Assembly: GCF_000243415.2 (NCBI RefSeq)
Contig: NZ_KI912270.1
Coordinates: forward strand, 2,976,001-3,040,000
Origin: Mycolicibacterium tusciae JS617
GTDB lineage: Bacteria > Actinomycetota > Actinomycetes > Mycobacteriales > Mycobacteriaceae
Direction of reading: 5' to 3'
DNA: 64,000 bases
Of the stretch, positions 51,228 to 60,060 are shown piece after piece; the stretch's first letter is position 1; each line of letters begins with the position of its first letter. A program made the translations under genes and the position numbers. A model generated the notes under the pieces. The model saw only the letters and a list, made by a program, of their open reading frames with translations, ran no database searches and had not been told where the DNA came from.

Positions 51228-52127
51228 ATGTCTGATAACTCCACCGGCACGAAGGATATGACTCCTCATTTCGAGGACATCCAGCACCATTACGACCTGT
51301 CGGACGACTTCTTCGGTGTGTTCCAGGATCCGACTCGCAAGTACAGCTGCGCCTTCTTCACCCGCCCCGACGTCACGCTGTCGGAGGCTCAGATCGCCAA
51401 CGTCGACCAGCACCTCGACGCGCTGGACCTGAAGCCGGGTATGACCCTGCTCGAGGTCGGCTGCGGCTGGGGCCTCACGCTGCAGCGGGCGATGGAGAAG
51501 TACGACGTCAACGTCATCGGCCTGACCCTGTCGAAGAATCAAAAGGCCTACTGCGACCAGCTTCTCGCCAAGCTCGACAGCGAGCGGACCTTCGATGTGC
51601 GACTGGAGGGATGGGAGCAGTTCCATTCCCCCGTCGACCGGATCGTGTCGATCGAGGCTTTCGAACACTTCGGCTTCGAACGCTACGACGACTTCTTCAA
51701 GACCTGTTTCGACATCCTGCCGGATGACGGTCGCATGACCATCCAGAGCAGTGTTGGATACCACCCCTACGACCTGGCCGAGCGCGGCAAGAAGTTGACG
51801 TTCGAGTTGGCCCGGTTCGTCAAGTTCATCATCACCGAGATCTTCCCGGGCGGACGCCTGCCGACCACGCAGATGATGGTCGAGCACGGCGAAAAGGCCG
51901 GGTTCGTGGTTCCCGAGCCGAAGTCGCTGCGCAACCACTACATCAAGACTCTCGGCATCTGGGCCGACCGGCTGGAGCGCGACAAGGAAGCGGCGATCGC
52001 CGCCACCGACGAGGAGAACTACCACCGCTACATGCGGTATCTCCTGGGCGCGCAGTACTACTTCATCGATGAATCCATCGATGTCAGCCTGGTCACCTAC
52101 CTGAAGCCAGGCGCCGTAGCCGCCTAG
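51228..52127 (+). CDS. mmaA4: hydroxymycolate synthase MmaA4-like methyltransferase
   Basis: A 299-residue mycolic acid methyltransferase: [23 protein letters not shown] loop [29 protein letters not shown], and the distinctive VQSSV-type segment ([15 protein letters not shown]) and C-terminus [12 protein letters not shown], which match MmaA4 (Hma). MmaA4 adds the methyl and hydroxyl groups that start oxygenated (keto/methoxy) mycolates. Start ATG 51228 with AGGAAGG upstream. Its presence suggests the organism makes oxygenated mycolates. Confidence 0.9.
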   Translation: MSDNSTGTKDMTPHFEDIQHHYDLSDDFFGVFQDPTRKYSCAFFTRPDVTLSEAQIANVDQHLDALDLKPGMTLLEVGCGWGLTLQRAMEKYDVNVIGLTLSKNQKAYCDQLLAKLDSERTFDVRLEGWEQFHSPVDRIVSIEAFEHFGFERYDDFFKTCFDILPDDGRMTIQSSVGYHPYDLAERGKKLTFELARFVKFIITEIFPGGRLPTTQMMVEHGEKAGFVVPEPKSLRNHYIKTLGIWADRLERDKEAAIAATDEENYHRYMRYLLGAQYYFIDESIDVSLVTYLKPGAVAA

Positions 52128-52149
52128 GCTTCTGTCACGCGGGTCGCCG

Positions 52150-53757
52150 CTAGGCGGCGGCTGGCTCAGGGTTCTTTGAAACTTTGGCGGGCTCGGGGTC
52201 CGGCGCCGGTTTCGGCTTCGGCTTCTCTTCAGGATCCTTGTTCAGCTCGGGATCCTTGTTCTCTTCGGGGTCCTTGTTCTCTTCGGGATCCTTGATGACG
52301 TCGGGGTCCTGTGTGTTCAACCCGGGCTCCTCGACAACAGGCGTCTCGACAACAGGCGTCTCGACAACAGGCGTCTCGACAACAGGCGTCTCGACAACAG
52401 GCGTCTCGACAACAGGCGTCTCGATGACTTCGGTCAAAGTGACCTGTTCTTCGGGCTCGACATTGAGCAGGACCGTCTTCTCCTCGACTTCAAGCTGCTG
52501 TTGCTCTTCGCCGTTGCCCTGCACCATCAGCCTGGACGTCTCGCCGGTGTCGGCGACCAACATCGTCTCCTCGTCCTCGCCGGTCACCGACGGCGCAGGC
52601 CCAGTAACAATCGGAGGTGTCAGCGGGATCTCCTGGGTCAATCCGAAATTGGCGAAGAAGTTGTTAATGCCCTGGAAGATCGCCGGGATCAGCTTGAGGA
52701 AGAGCGTGATCGGGTTGAAAATCGGGATGAACCCGGTCCCGATGGGGGCGCCGAACGGAATCCCACGGGCGTAGCCGGTCTCTTCAATGATCACGCGCAG
52801 CGCAGGCTCGAGAAGGTCGGCGATCGGCTTGCCGATTAACGGGAGCTGATGCAACGGCCGCACAAGCGGCAGGACCTTCGGCGTGATGGTGTAGTACTTG
52901 GTGTCGCCGTACTCCTGGTAGTTGACGATGCCGGGATTAAGCAGCGGGTAGGTCGTGAGGGCTTCCCACTCCTCGATGGTGTATCCGGCGGGAGTTTCAC
53001 CCGGATCACTGTCCTCGTTGAAAGCCAGATACGTGCCGTGATCGTAGGCGAAGCCGAGGATCGAGTTGGCCACCGCCAGTGGATTCAAGAGAAATGTCGG
53101 CCAGTCGGCAATGCCCTCCCACCGAATCGCCCAGTCTTCGGTGAGGATGCCGGTATTGGTAGGGGTCGGCTGGCCGGTCGTCACATCGAGGATCGGAATG
53201 CGTCCCAGGAAGCCCAATCGCGACAAGAGGCCACCATTCGGGCGGTTCGGGTTGCCGATGAAGACGAACGCATCCGGGGTCGGCAAGCCTGCCCATTCGC
53301 CGTTGGCGTACTTCATCTTTGCGATACTGACGACGCGGGCGCCCTGCGAGTAGCCGGCGATCACGAGCTTGTCGTCGGGGTCCAGGAAGGGTTCCAGAAG
53401 GGCTAGCTGTTCTTCGAGGCTCTGCACACCCTTCGCCACCGAAACGTTGAACCTGTCGCACGACAAATTCGGGCACCAGCCGGGCAACGGTATCGGCCAG
53501 AATGACGCGGGATAATTTATACCCTCGAGATCGCAGGCGTCGGCGACGGTACAAGGCGTCTCCTGCATGTAGTAGTCGCGGAAGTTCTCCATGTATCCGA
53601 CGACGCCGTTTGCGTTCGGGGTGCCCGTGCCCGGCACGATCAGCGCCGTGGTGGCAGCCAGGCTCACGGCCGCCAGCAGCGCCGTTATGGCACCCAGAAC
53701 CGCGGTGCTGACCAAGCTCAAGACGAATAGAACGACAACGCGACCGGCCTTACGCAT
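52150..53757 (-). CDS. PE-PPE domain serine hydrolase, exported, with repetitive acidic tail
   Basis: A 535-residue protein. A hydrophobic N-terminal segment (VVVLFVLSLVSTAVLGAITA) targets it to the envelope; the PE-PPE domain (about residues 40–290) has LIVPGTGTPNANGVVGYMEN, the nucleophile elbow VIAGYSQGARVVS (Ser near residue 143) and GNPNRPNGG. Members hydrolyse medium-chain esters. The C-terminal 150 residues are low complexity: six VVETP units, then DPEENK units and a Lys/Pro tail. Convergent with mmaA4. Confidence 0.87.
   Translation of the reverse strand: MRKAGRVVVLFVLSLVSTAVLGAITALLAAVSLAATTALIVPGTGTPNANGVVGYMENFRDYYMQETPCTVADACDLEGINYPASFWPIPLPGWCPNLSCDRFNVSVAKGVQSLEEQLALLEPFLDPDDKLVIAGYSQGARVVSIAKMKYANGEWAGLPTPDAFVFIGNPNRPNGGLLSRLGFLGRIPILDVTTGQPTPTNTGILTEDWAIRWEGIADWPTFLLNPLAVANSILGFAYDHGTYLAFNEDSDPGETPAGYTIEEWEALTTYPLLNPGIVNYQEYGDTKYYTITPKVLPLVRPLHQLPLIGKPIADLLEPALRVIIEETGYARGIPFGAPIGTGFIPIFNPITLFLKLIPAIFQGINNFFANFGLTQEIPLTPPIVTGPAPSVTGEDEETMLVADTGETSRLMVQGNGEEQQQLEVEEKTVLLNVEPEEQVTLTEVIETPVVETPVVETPVVETPVVETPVVETPVVEEPGLNTQDPDVIKDPEENKDPEENKDPELNKDPEEKPKPKPAPDPEPAKVSKNPEPAAA
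52224..52290 (-). repeat. 18-bp repeats coding KDPEEN units
   Basis: About 3.5 degenerate units of GATCCTTGTTCTCTTCGG in the tail of the PE-PPE gene, translated as KDPEEN/KDPELN. Confidence 0.75.
52331..52420 (-). repeat. six perfect 15-bp tandem repeats
   Basis: The unit TCGACAACAGGCGTC is repeated six times without a change and keeps frame, coding ETPVV on the minus strand. Perfect identity implies recent expansion. Confidence 0.93.
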
Positions 53758-53872
53758 TCGTCAACAATCACATAGCGCACGGGTGTGGATCAACCGAATC
53801 GGGGATTTGCCCAGGGCGATATTTGGCCGACCCTGTCAGATTGCGCGTTGGGCCTGGTTTACCAGGTAGAGA

Positions 53873-53900
53873 GGTAGACGCGGGGTTGCTCACGTCTACC
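53873..53900. promoter_or_regulatory. inverted repeat in the divergent gap before the PE-PPE gene
   Basis: GGTAGACG and CGTCTACC form a perfect 8-bp dyad with a 12-base spacer, flanked by CCTGGTTTACCAGG. It lies 116 bases upstream of the PE-PPE start and 124 bases upstream of the DUF4242-like start, so could be an operator for either. No regulator gene is adjacent. Confidence 0.35.
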
Positions 53901-54023
53901 AGGCGTCGCGAGACAGTACTTCGCCTAGTCGCACGGCTCGAGCCGGTGTAGGTATCGCAGGATGCCCATTCAATTAGGGAAACCCCCGATTCCTTTCACG
54001 CAGGCCGTCGCTACGGTTTTCAC

Positions 54024-54320
54024 ATGGGAGCGGTTGGCGATCCGGCGTGCTACCTCGCCGAGTGGTATCTGCCGGAGCTGACCGAGCACGCGGTTGATGA
54101 CATCGTGTCGCGACTCGACGCCGCTGCTGCCGCCGTTACCGATGAGGGCACGCCCATCCGATTGCTCGTCACCTTGTCGGTGCCGACCGACGAAGTTCTC
54201 TACTGCGTATTCGGCGCGCACTCGCGAGAGGTCGTGTCGAGGACGTGCGTGCAGGCCGGCGCACCGTATCAACGTCTGTCCGATGACATCGGCACACGGA
54301 TCCGACAGGAGCAGCCGTAG
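54024..54320 (+). CDS. DUF4242-like (nickel-binding-type) small protein
   Basis: A 98-residue single-domain protein: CYLAEWYLPELTEHAVDDIV, IRLLVTLSVPTDEVLYCVFG and SREVVSRTCVQAGAPYQRL match the ferredoxin-like pattern of DUF4242 (SCO4226-type) proteins, which have one metal or small ligand per dimer. ATG start 54024; ribosome-binding site weak. A decayed copy lies 3.1 kb away at 57125–57279 on the same strand. Confidence 0.7.
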   Translation: MGAVGDPACYLAEWYLPELTEHAVDDIVSRLDAAAAAVTDEGTPIRLLVTLSVPTDEVLYCVFGAHSREVVSRTCVQAGAPYQRLSDDIGTRIRQEQP

Positions 54321-54406
54321 CCGCCCCGAACAGGACCGGAGCCGATGGGAACCACCCTAAATATCGTGAAAACTCAGGATCCGCAACTACATTCGGCGTC
54401 TGCGAC

Positions 54407-56275
54407 TCATCCCGAACACTCAGGTACCGATACTTCGGGGACAACGGTGTCCACCAACGGTTGGATCGGAACGCGCGGCGAACCGGGAGAAGTCGGTTCG
54501 GAAAGACGGAAGCTCACTTCACCCGATTTCTCGGGCGGGATAACCACCTGCACCTCGAAACTCGGGTGTCCTCGTTCGACGCCGCTGAAGACCGGCACCT
54601 TCTGCCCACTGACGAGTGCGCTATCCAATTTCGCGCCCTTCGTCGCCAAGAGACGGACGGAGGTCACCATGGTGCCGCGTGGTATGTCGAGCTTGATATC
54701 TTGACGAAGGCCCGGTGAAAGGGCCACATAATCCGGCACGGGCTTGTCGGACGGCAATGTGTTCGTGAACCGAATTGTGACGGTCGACAACCGCGTTTCG
54801 CCGTCGCAGCCATCAGCGACGTACTCGATCTCCCTCTGGAGATAGTAATCGAGCTTGTTCCCACCGAGATTATTGACAAAAACTTGGGCATACGGCGCAG
54901 GATCGTCCGGAACCACGTGTGCGAGCGGAGTTTTCTCGAGAAGCTCCTGATCGGCCGGAGACGAACTCCACACCGCGATCCGGCGTTCGCTGACGGCCTT
55001 ACCCAGGGCGTCGAGTAGCGCACGGGGTGATTCCACTCGTCCAGTCATCTTTTTCACGACTTCGTTGGCGATGTCCTGAAGGTATTTCTTGCGCGCCACC
55101 TGGTCGGTCGGAAAGCGAACGTAGGCGGTCGATTCGGTCAGCTCGACGACATTGTCTTTCGTTATCACCTCGCCGTCCGGCATCGTCACGGGCCCAACCG
55201 CACCAAGGATGTAGCTGAGAGCAACGGGGTCGATGGCGATGACTCCGTCGACATTCATTCCCGTCTTCTGCGCCCACATGGACTTCCAGATCTGCGCGGC
55301 GTACGGAAAATGAGGGCTTTGGTTGCTGTTGCGAAAGTCTGTCATTGGATTGGTGAATCCATAGTTCTCGGCATACTCGGGGCCGAGATCGACTGTCGCG
55401 ACCGCACCTTGGAGGTCAGTGTTCGATGCCAACGTATCCACGGTGGGAGTGCCGTTGTCGAACTTTAGGATTCCAAATCCGCCCAGCAACCCCCCGGCGC
55501 CCCGTGCCTCGGCGTTGGTTTGGAAAGCCATGAAGTATGTGCGCGGCCCATCGGCGCCCATCATTGATGGGGCGAGACGCGCGGCAAGAGCCGTATTTTC
55601 CAACAGTTCTGCAATATCAGCGATCTGCTCCTGCAGCTGCGAGCGGGCGTCGCGCAGAAGAGAAAGATAGCCGGGGTCCGCAATGGCCTTGGCTTCGGCA
55701 TCGAGCCTGACAGCATCGGCCGAAATCTTGCTGAGCTTGGGCTCCTGGTCACGAAGAAGTCCCACGTTCACACGCCCGTCTTCGAGCAACCGGGTCGGCG
55801 CGATCGCCGAGCCGACATCCGTGGAGGGCTGGAGTACGTCGCCGGTAAGGCCCACGACAACGTCGGATATCTCTTGACCGGACTTCAAAGGGCTTCCGAG
55901 CCAAGGTATCGCCGCAATGACGTTCCAGGGCAGCGAATGAGTCGCGTCACGCGCGCTCTCCGCATGGGTATTCGCGTCGCCCGCCAACCGCGACGCGTCG
56001 CCGGTATCTCCCCTCAGCAGTGCTTCCCGGGCCTGCGACGCGCTCTCGCGGGCCTGCTCAAGGTTGGACTTCGCTTCGAAGCCACGGATTCCGAGCCAAC
56101 ATGCAAACGCGATGGCAACGATCAGTAGCCCGAGGCAGGTGAATACGACATTACGACGGCCTAGACGCCCAACTGTTCGTTTCCACCGCGCATCTTCGTC
56201 GCTATCCGCCCGTTGCGAATCAGCGTCGTCGCCGTTCGGGTCGGACTCGGACGGAGTCCTCGAGAATATGTTCAC
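54407..56275 (-). CDS. DUF4012 membrane-anchored protein
   Basis: A 622-residue protein: acidic cytoplasmic start, one transmembrane helix at about residues 43–64 (VVFTCLGLLIVAIAFACWLG), a coiled-coil stretch (LEQARESASQAREALLRGD), then the DUF4012 extracellular domain (MMGADGPRTYFMAFQTNAEA, GGLLGGFGILKFD, NSNQSPHFPYAAQIWKSMW) and a C-terminal beta domain. DUF4012 genes typically sit in actinobacterial surface polysaccharide clusters next to Wzz/tyrosine kinase genes, as here. A broken inverted paralogue lies at 58796–60060. Confidence 0.85.
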   Translation of the reverse strand: MNIFSRTPSESDPNGDDADSQRADSDEDARWKRTVGRLGRRNVVFTCLGLLIVAIAFACWLGIRGFEAKSNLEQARESASQAREALLRGDTGDASRLAGDANTHAESARDATHSLPWNVIAAIPWLGSPLKSGQEISDVVVGLTGDVLQPSTDVGSAIAPTRLLEDGRVNVGLLRDQEPKLSKISADAVRLDAEAKAIADPGYLSLLRDARSQLQEQIADIAELLENTALAARLAPSMMGADGPRTYFMAFQTNAEARGAGGLLGGFGILKFDNGTPTVDTLASNTDLQGAVATVDLGPEYAENYGFTNPMTDFRNSNQSPHFPYAAQIWKSMWAQKTGMNVDGVIAIDPVALSYILGAVGPVTMPDGEVITKDNVVELTESTAYVRFPTDQVARKKYLQDIANEVVKKMTGRVESPRALLDALGKAVSERRIAVWSSSPADQELLEKTPLAHVVPDDPAPYAQVFVNNLGGNKLDYYLQREIEYVADGCDGETRLSTVTIRFTNTLPSDKPVPDYVALSPGLRQDIKLDIPRGTMVTSVRLLATKGAKLDSALVSGQKVPVFSGVERGHPSFEVQVVIPPEKSGEVSFRLSEPTSPGSPRVPIQPLVDTVVPEVSVPECSG

Positions 56276-56380
56276 GCAGCGTTGTCCCGTTTCGGCTCAG
56301 CTCGTCATCGAACGCGCAGCGCTAACGGGACTCCCGCGATTTGATCTACGCCGACCGACGAGCACGTTGGACCGAACGAT

Positions 56381-56770
56381 TTAGACCCCTGTGCCGTATG
56401 GACCGGGCCGGAAAATGTTCGCAATGGCCTCCACCACGGCCTGGACCACGTTAAGGACAAACCTCACGGGGAGGAGAACAAGCTCAACCCCTACCTGAAC
56501 CGCCGTAAGAATCAGTGCTGCAAAGCCCTCAAATGCGCCCTGAATGGAACACTCCAACGACCCGGGCACCGGGCAGACGGTCTGTTCTGCAAAGGTGACG
56601 GGGCCAAGGACAGGTCCAGCCACGATTTGCGTCAGCGGCGCGATGGGTACCGCTATGTGCGGCGCTGCCTGCGCGACAGTAGGTACGGCAACGGCGATTG
56701 CGAGCGCGCTCGCCGCAACACCGACTTGAAACTTTGTGCCGATAGTAGACAAGTATGCAACAGAAGACAT
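56381..56770 (-). CDS. small exported hydrophobic protein
   Basis: A 129-residue protein with a signal peptide (TKFQVGVAASALAIAVAVPT…AQA cleavage near residue 35), a Cys pair (TVCPVPGSLECSI) and a C-terminal hydrophobic helix (ALILTAVQVGVELVLLPVRF). No family recognised. It is 105 bases upstream of the DUF4012 gene on the same strand, and a truncated relative precedes the broken DUF4012 copy (58570–58632), so this pair seems to travel together. Confidence 0.68.
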   Translation of the reverse strand: MSSVAYLSTIGTKFQVGVAASALAIAVAVPTVAQAAPHIAVPIAPLTQIVAGPVLGPVTFAEQTVCPVPGSLECSIQGAFEGFAALILTAVQVGVELVLLPVRFVLNVVQAVVEAIANIFRPGPYGTGV

Positions 56771-57124
56771 TTGGCCCCCACCCTCCCGAGAAGTTAGCTG
56801 CCAGCATCGCAGACCCGGTACCAGCTGTCAACACGATTTGACGACGAACCGTGGTTGCTCTGCCGGGAACGTGGGGTCGGATGACCACTGATCATGGTGC
56901 GTCAGCCTGTTCACAGGCGTGCCACCGCATTCCAAATATCTCACAACGGAGGTGTCCCCCTCTGCGACGTCAACATTGTTTGCTGAAGCAAAGGGACCAT
57001 CTCCTAAGCTGAGATGGGGGTTCAGCGGGATGTCGCCGGTGGCCGTAGCAGCGACGGTGGAGCCGCACACGTCGATGGCGTCGGTCGCGAGGTGTGCATC
57101 TCAGCCAGCCGTCGCCGAACCGAC
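56771..57124. other. gap upstream of the small exported protein, no gene
   Basis: About 350 bases. GGGAGGGTGGGGG (complement of 56776–56788) upstream of the small exported protein gene is its probable ribosome-binding site region. No coding frame or clear repeat beyond that. Confidence 0.45.
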
Positions 57125-57279
57125 GTCCTATTCGCGGAGTGGTACCTGCCGGAACTGACCGAGCAAACGGTCGACGACATCGTGTCGAAGACGTGTATGC
57201 AGGCCGGAGCGCCGCACCAACGTATATCGACGCCATCGGAACACGGATACGGCAGGGCCATCCGTAGCCACGCATAATG
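57125..57279 (+). pseudogene. decayed copy of the DUF4242-like gene
   Basis: FAEWYLPELTEQTVDDIVS joins directly to KTCMQAGAPHQRI, so the middle 43 codons of the intact gene (54024–54320) are missing. In the intact copy the two break points carry the same 8 bp, TCGTGTCG (54103–54110 and 54232–54239); only one is left here (57180–57187). A further one-base deletion after QRIS shifts the frame: restoring it would read DAIGTRIRQGHP and the stop that matches the intact end. No start codon in frame resembles the intact one. Confidence 0.82.
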
Positions 57280-57284
57280 GGCGC

Positions 57285-58274
57285 ATGACGACCGACCTGG
57301 GTCGGCCGCTGGACTCTCCACGAAATGTCGTCAGCACAGCCGCGGGCATCACGCTGCTGCTGACCGCTAGCGCCGCGGCGCTAGCTCGCTACACACCCAT
57401 CCCGAACCATCTGGCGTTGTATGCGGTGATCGCCTCCCCGTACTTGTTGCCCACAGCGCCTTTCGCGTTCGTCGTCCTGCTATGGGGACGGCGGTGGTTG
57501 CTCGCGACGCTGTCCGCGTGCCTGTGCGCGGCGCTGGTCATCACGCAACTGCCCTACTACATCGCCACGGCTCCGAACCCGGCCTCCATCCGCGTGGGGG
57601 TGATGACGCTGAATATGAGATTCGGCCGGGCCGACCCGCGCCAGATCGTCTCCATCGCCGGGCGGCATGCCGACATCCTGATGTTGCAGGAATTAACGGT
57701 CGAGGCGGTAGAGGCATTGTCGGCCGCCGGAATCGACAAGACCTTCCCGTACCACGCGCTTGAGCCGCGCGCCGGGCCGGCGGGTATCGGGGTGTACAGC
57801 CATTATCCCACGACGGCTGCCGACACGATCGGTGGATTGGGAAAGTTGTTGTTGAGCATGCGTATTCGGGTGAGCAGCGCAGCCGAGGATGTGACAGTGG
57901 TCTCGACGCATATGGGCGCCCCGTGGCCGCAGCCCATCGACAGCTGGCATGACAATTTGGCCTCATTCCAAGGCGCCCTTGCGAAGCTTTCAGCCGAGGC
58001 CGGTGGTGGAGTTGTTATCGTCGGCGGCGACTTCAACTCCACCATCGATATGCGGCCATTTCGGCGCGCTGTCGGCAATGGCTTTCGCGACGCCGCAGAG
58101 CAAGCGGGTGTCGGCCGCGCGCCCACCTACCCGAGCAACCGGCGGTTTCCGGCGCTGATCGGAATCGATCACGTACTCACGAGAAACTCGACCGCCACGT
58201 CGCTGAGGAGCGTCGATGTCGCGAGGACGGACCACCGGGCGCTTATCGCCGAAGTGGAAGTGCCAGCGGGCTGA
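57285..58274 (+). CDS. membrane-anchored endonuclease/exonuclease/phosphatase family protein
   Basis: A 329-residue protein with three N-terminal transmembrane helices (about residues 17–97) and an extracellular EEP domain: VGVMTLNMRFG (Asn), ILMLQELTVEAV (Glu), TVVSTHMGAP (His), VIVGGDFNSTID (Asp/Asn), IGIDHVLT and ARTDHRALIAEV (catalytic His). Similar topology occurs in actinobacterial sphingomyelinase- or nuclease-like proteins. ATG start 57285. It is a different branch from the cytosolic EEP protein at 34710–35477. Confidence 0.87.
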   Translation: MTTDLGRPLDSPRNVVSTAAGITLLLTASAAALARYTPIPNHLALYAVIASPYLLPTAPFAFVVLLWGRRWLLATLSACLCAALVITQLPYYIATAPNPASIRVGVMTLNMRFGRADPRQIVSIAGRHADILMLQELTVEAVEALSAAGIDKTFPYHALEPRAGPAGIGVYSHYPTTAADTIGGLGKLLLSMRIRVSSAAEDVTVVSTHMGAPWPQPIDSWHDNLASFQGALAKLSAEAGGGVVIVGGDFNSTIDMRPFRRAVGNGFRDAAEQAGVGRAPTYPSNRRFPALIGIDHVLTRNSTATSLRSVDVARTDHRALIAEVEVPAG

Positions 58275-58569
58275 ATACAAGAGACGACGTTGCCCGGAGG
58301 CGTTGCACCTCGAGCTAATTTTGCCGAGCCTTCAAAGCCCTCGCGATAACGTCGGCTTTGCCCACCGCTCGCGTCGTTAGCCGACGAACATGGTGGCGGC
58401 TAGTCGTTTGACCCAACGCCCCAATCGAAGCAGGTCAAGATTTCCTAACGAGTGAAGCAACTCCTGGCAACATGGTTGCTAAACGGGTCACAAAGAGGTA
58501 CCAGGTTCCCGTTGACACCGGGGGGGTGGTGTGCGAGGCTAGCAACATCATCAGGGGGAGCTGGGGGGC

Positions 58570-58632
58570 ATGTCTACTTTAGCTACTAAATTCGAGGTTG
58601 CGACCGCTGCTACAGCAGTATGCAGCCTGTGA
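58570..58632 (+). pseudogene. truncated 20-residue relative of the small exported protein
   Basis: A 21-codon frame, MSTLATKFEVATAATAVCSL then stop, behind a strong GGGGGAGCTGGGGGG purine tract. It aligns with the N-terminus of the 129-residue protein at 56381–56770 (STIGTKFQVGVAASALAI…) and occupies the same relative place before a DUF4012 gene. The rest of that protein is not found downstream (58633–58795), so this is a remnant. The 295 bases before it (58275–58569) hold no recognisable gene. Confidence 0.6.
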
Positions 58633-58795
58633 ATCACGCGCAGCAGCCGCTGTTAGTCCCCCTCTGACGACGTCATCCCGTACTCGGCTGATCGTTCTGA
58701 GGTAGTACCTTTGTTACCCTTTGGCCGCAGGACGGATCTAAGCCGAGTACGGGATATTTTCTGAGTGCAGAAATTTTCGAGAAATCCGTTCAGAC

Positions 58796-60060
58796 GTGAG
58801 TCGTACATTAGCGACGACGGCGCTGCGTCGGACGATGTCGACTTTGAACGCAGCCGACCGGGATTCCTCCGCAACCGAGGAGTCGCTTTTGGTCGCCGGT
58901 GCTGTGGTACTTCTAGTCGTGGCGTTCGGATGCTGGCTGGCTTTCGATGCCTCCCAAGCGAAGTCAAGCCTCGAACAAGCACGCGGCGCCGCGCAGGAAG
59001 CGCGACAAGCCCTGCTCGAGGAAAACGCCGAGGAGACCGGGTAGCGGGTGACAAGGCGAAAGTGCATGCCCGGGAAGCACATGATTCAACGCATTCTCTG
59101 CCTCGGAGTGTCGCGTCAACCGTCCCCTGGTTGGGCAGTCCGTTTGTTAGCCGGTCAAGGATCTCCGACGTGGTGTCTGAACTGGTAACCGACGTGCTGC
59201 AACCGTCCGCCGATGTGGCACAAGCGCTTTCACCGGACCGACTACTACAAGACAGTCGGGTCGACGTACGTCTGCTCCGCGAGGCCGCACCCAGGCTGAC
59301 CGAGATCTCTGCGGCCGCCTCACAACTCGGTGATCAGGCCGGCGCGATCTCCGAGCCGACGTACTTCTCCGCGCTTCGCGATGCGCGCACACAGCTGCAG
59401 GCGCAGATAGCGGATCCGTCGTACCGCTCCGTCCTCGGCGAAGCCCGATCGCAGCTACCAGCGCAGACATCCGATGTCGCACAACTGCTGGACAACACAG
59501 CCCTCGCCGCGCGGCTGGCACCGTCGATGATGGGTGCCGATGGACCGCGCACCTATTTCATGGGTTTCCAGACCAATGCCGAAGCCCGCGGGACCGGCGG
59601 CCTGCTCGGGGGGTTCGGGATTCTTCGGTTCGACTACGGCAAGCCCAGCGTGGATACGTTGGGACCGAACACAGAACTCGGCGGGCCATTTACACCGATG
59701 TCTCTTGGCCCGGAATTCGACCAGCAGTACGGGTTCACCAAGCCGACGACCGATTCCCGCAACAGCAATCAGAGCTCCCACTTCCCCTATGCGGCGCAAA
59801 TCTGGAAATCGATGTGGGCGCAACAGTCGGGAATGAATGTCGACGGAGTTATCGCCATCGATCCGATCGCTCTGAGCTACTTGCTTGGCGCTACTGGCCC
59901 GGTAATGATGCCCTACGGCGAGTTCATATCGGAGAACAACGTCGTCGAACTGACCGGCGCCACCACCTACAGCCGATTCCCGACGGATCAGGTTGCACGC
60001 AAGAACTACTTGCGAGTCATCGCGACCGCGGGACAATCAGCGATTAGGGACGGGTCGTGA
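58796..60060 (+). pseudogene. frameshifted and truncated DUF4012 gene
   Basis: The transmembrane and coiled-coil part is in one frame (58796–59044: VAGAVVLLVVAFGCWLAF, SLEQARGAAQEARQALLEE) and the DUF4012 domain in another (from about 59040: HDSTHSLPRSVASTVPWLG, then MMGADGPRTYFMGFQTNAEA). A one-base deletion near 59040 explains this. The C-terminus stops after FPTDQVARKNYLRVIATAG, so about 210 residues present in the paralogue at 54407–56275 are missing. The stop overlaps the GTG of the tyrosine kinase gene. Confidence 0.85.

Noticed and set aside
52331..52420. CRISPR-like array
   Set aside because: Units are 15 bp, contiguous and in coding frame, with no spacers and no cas genes.
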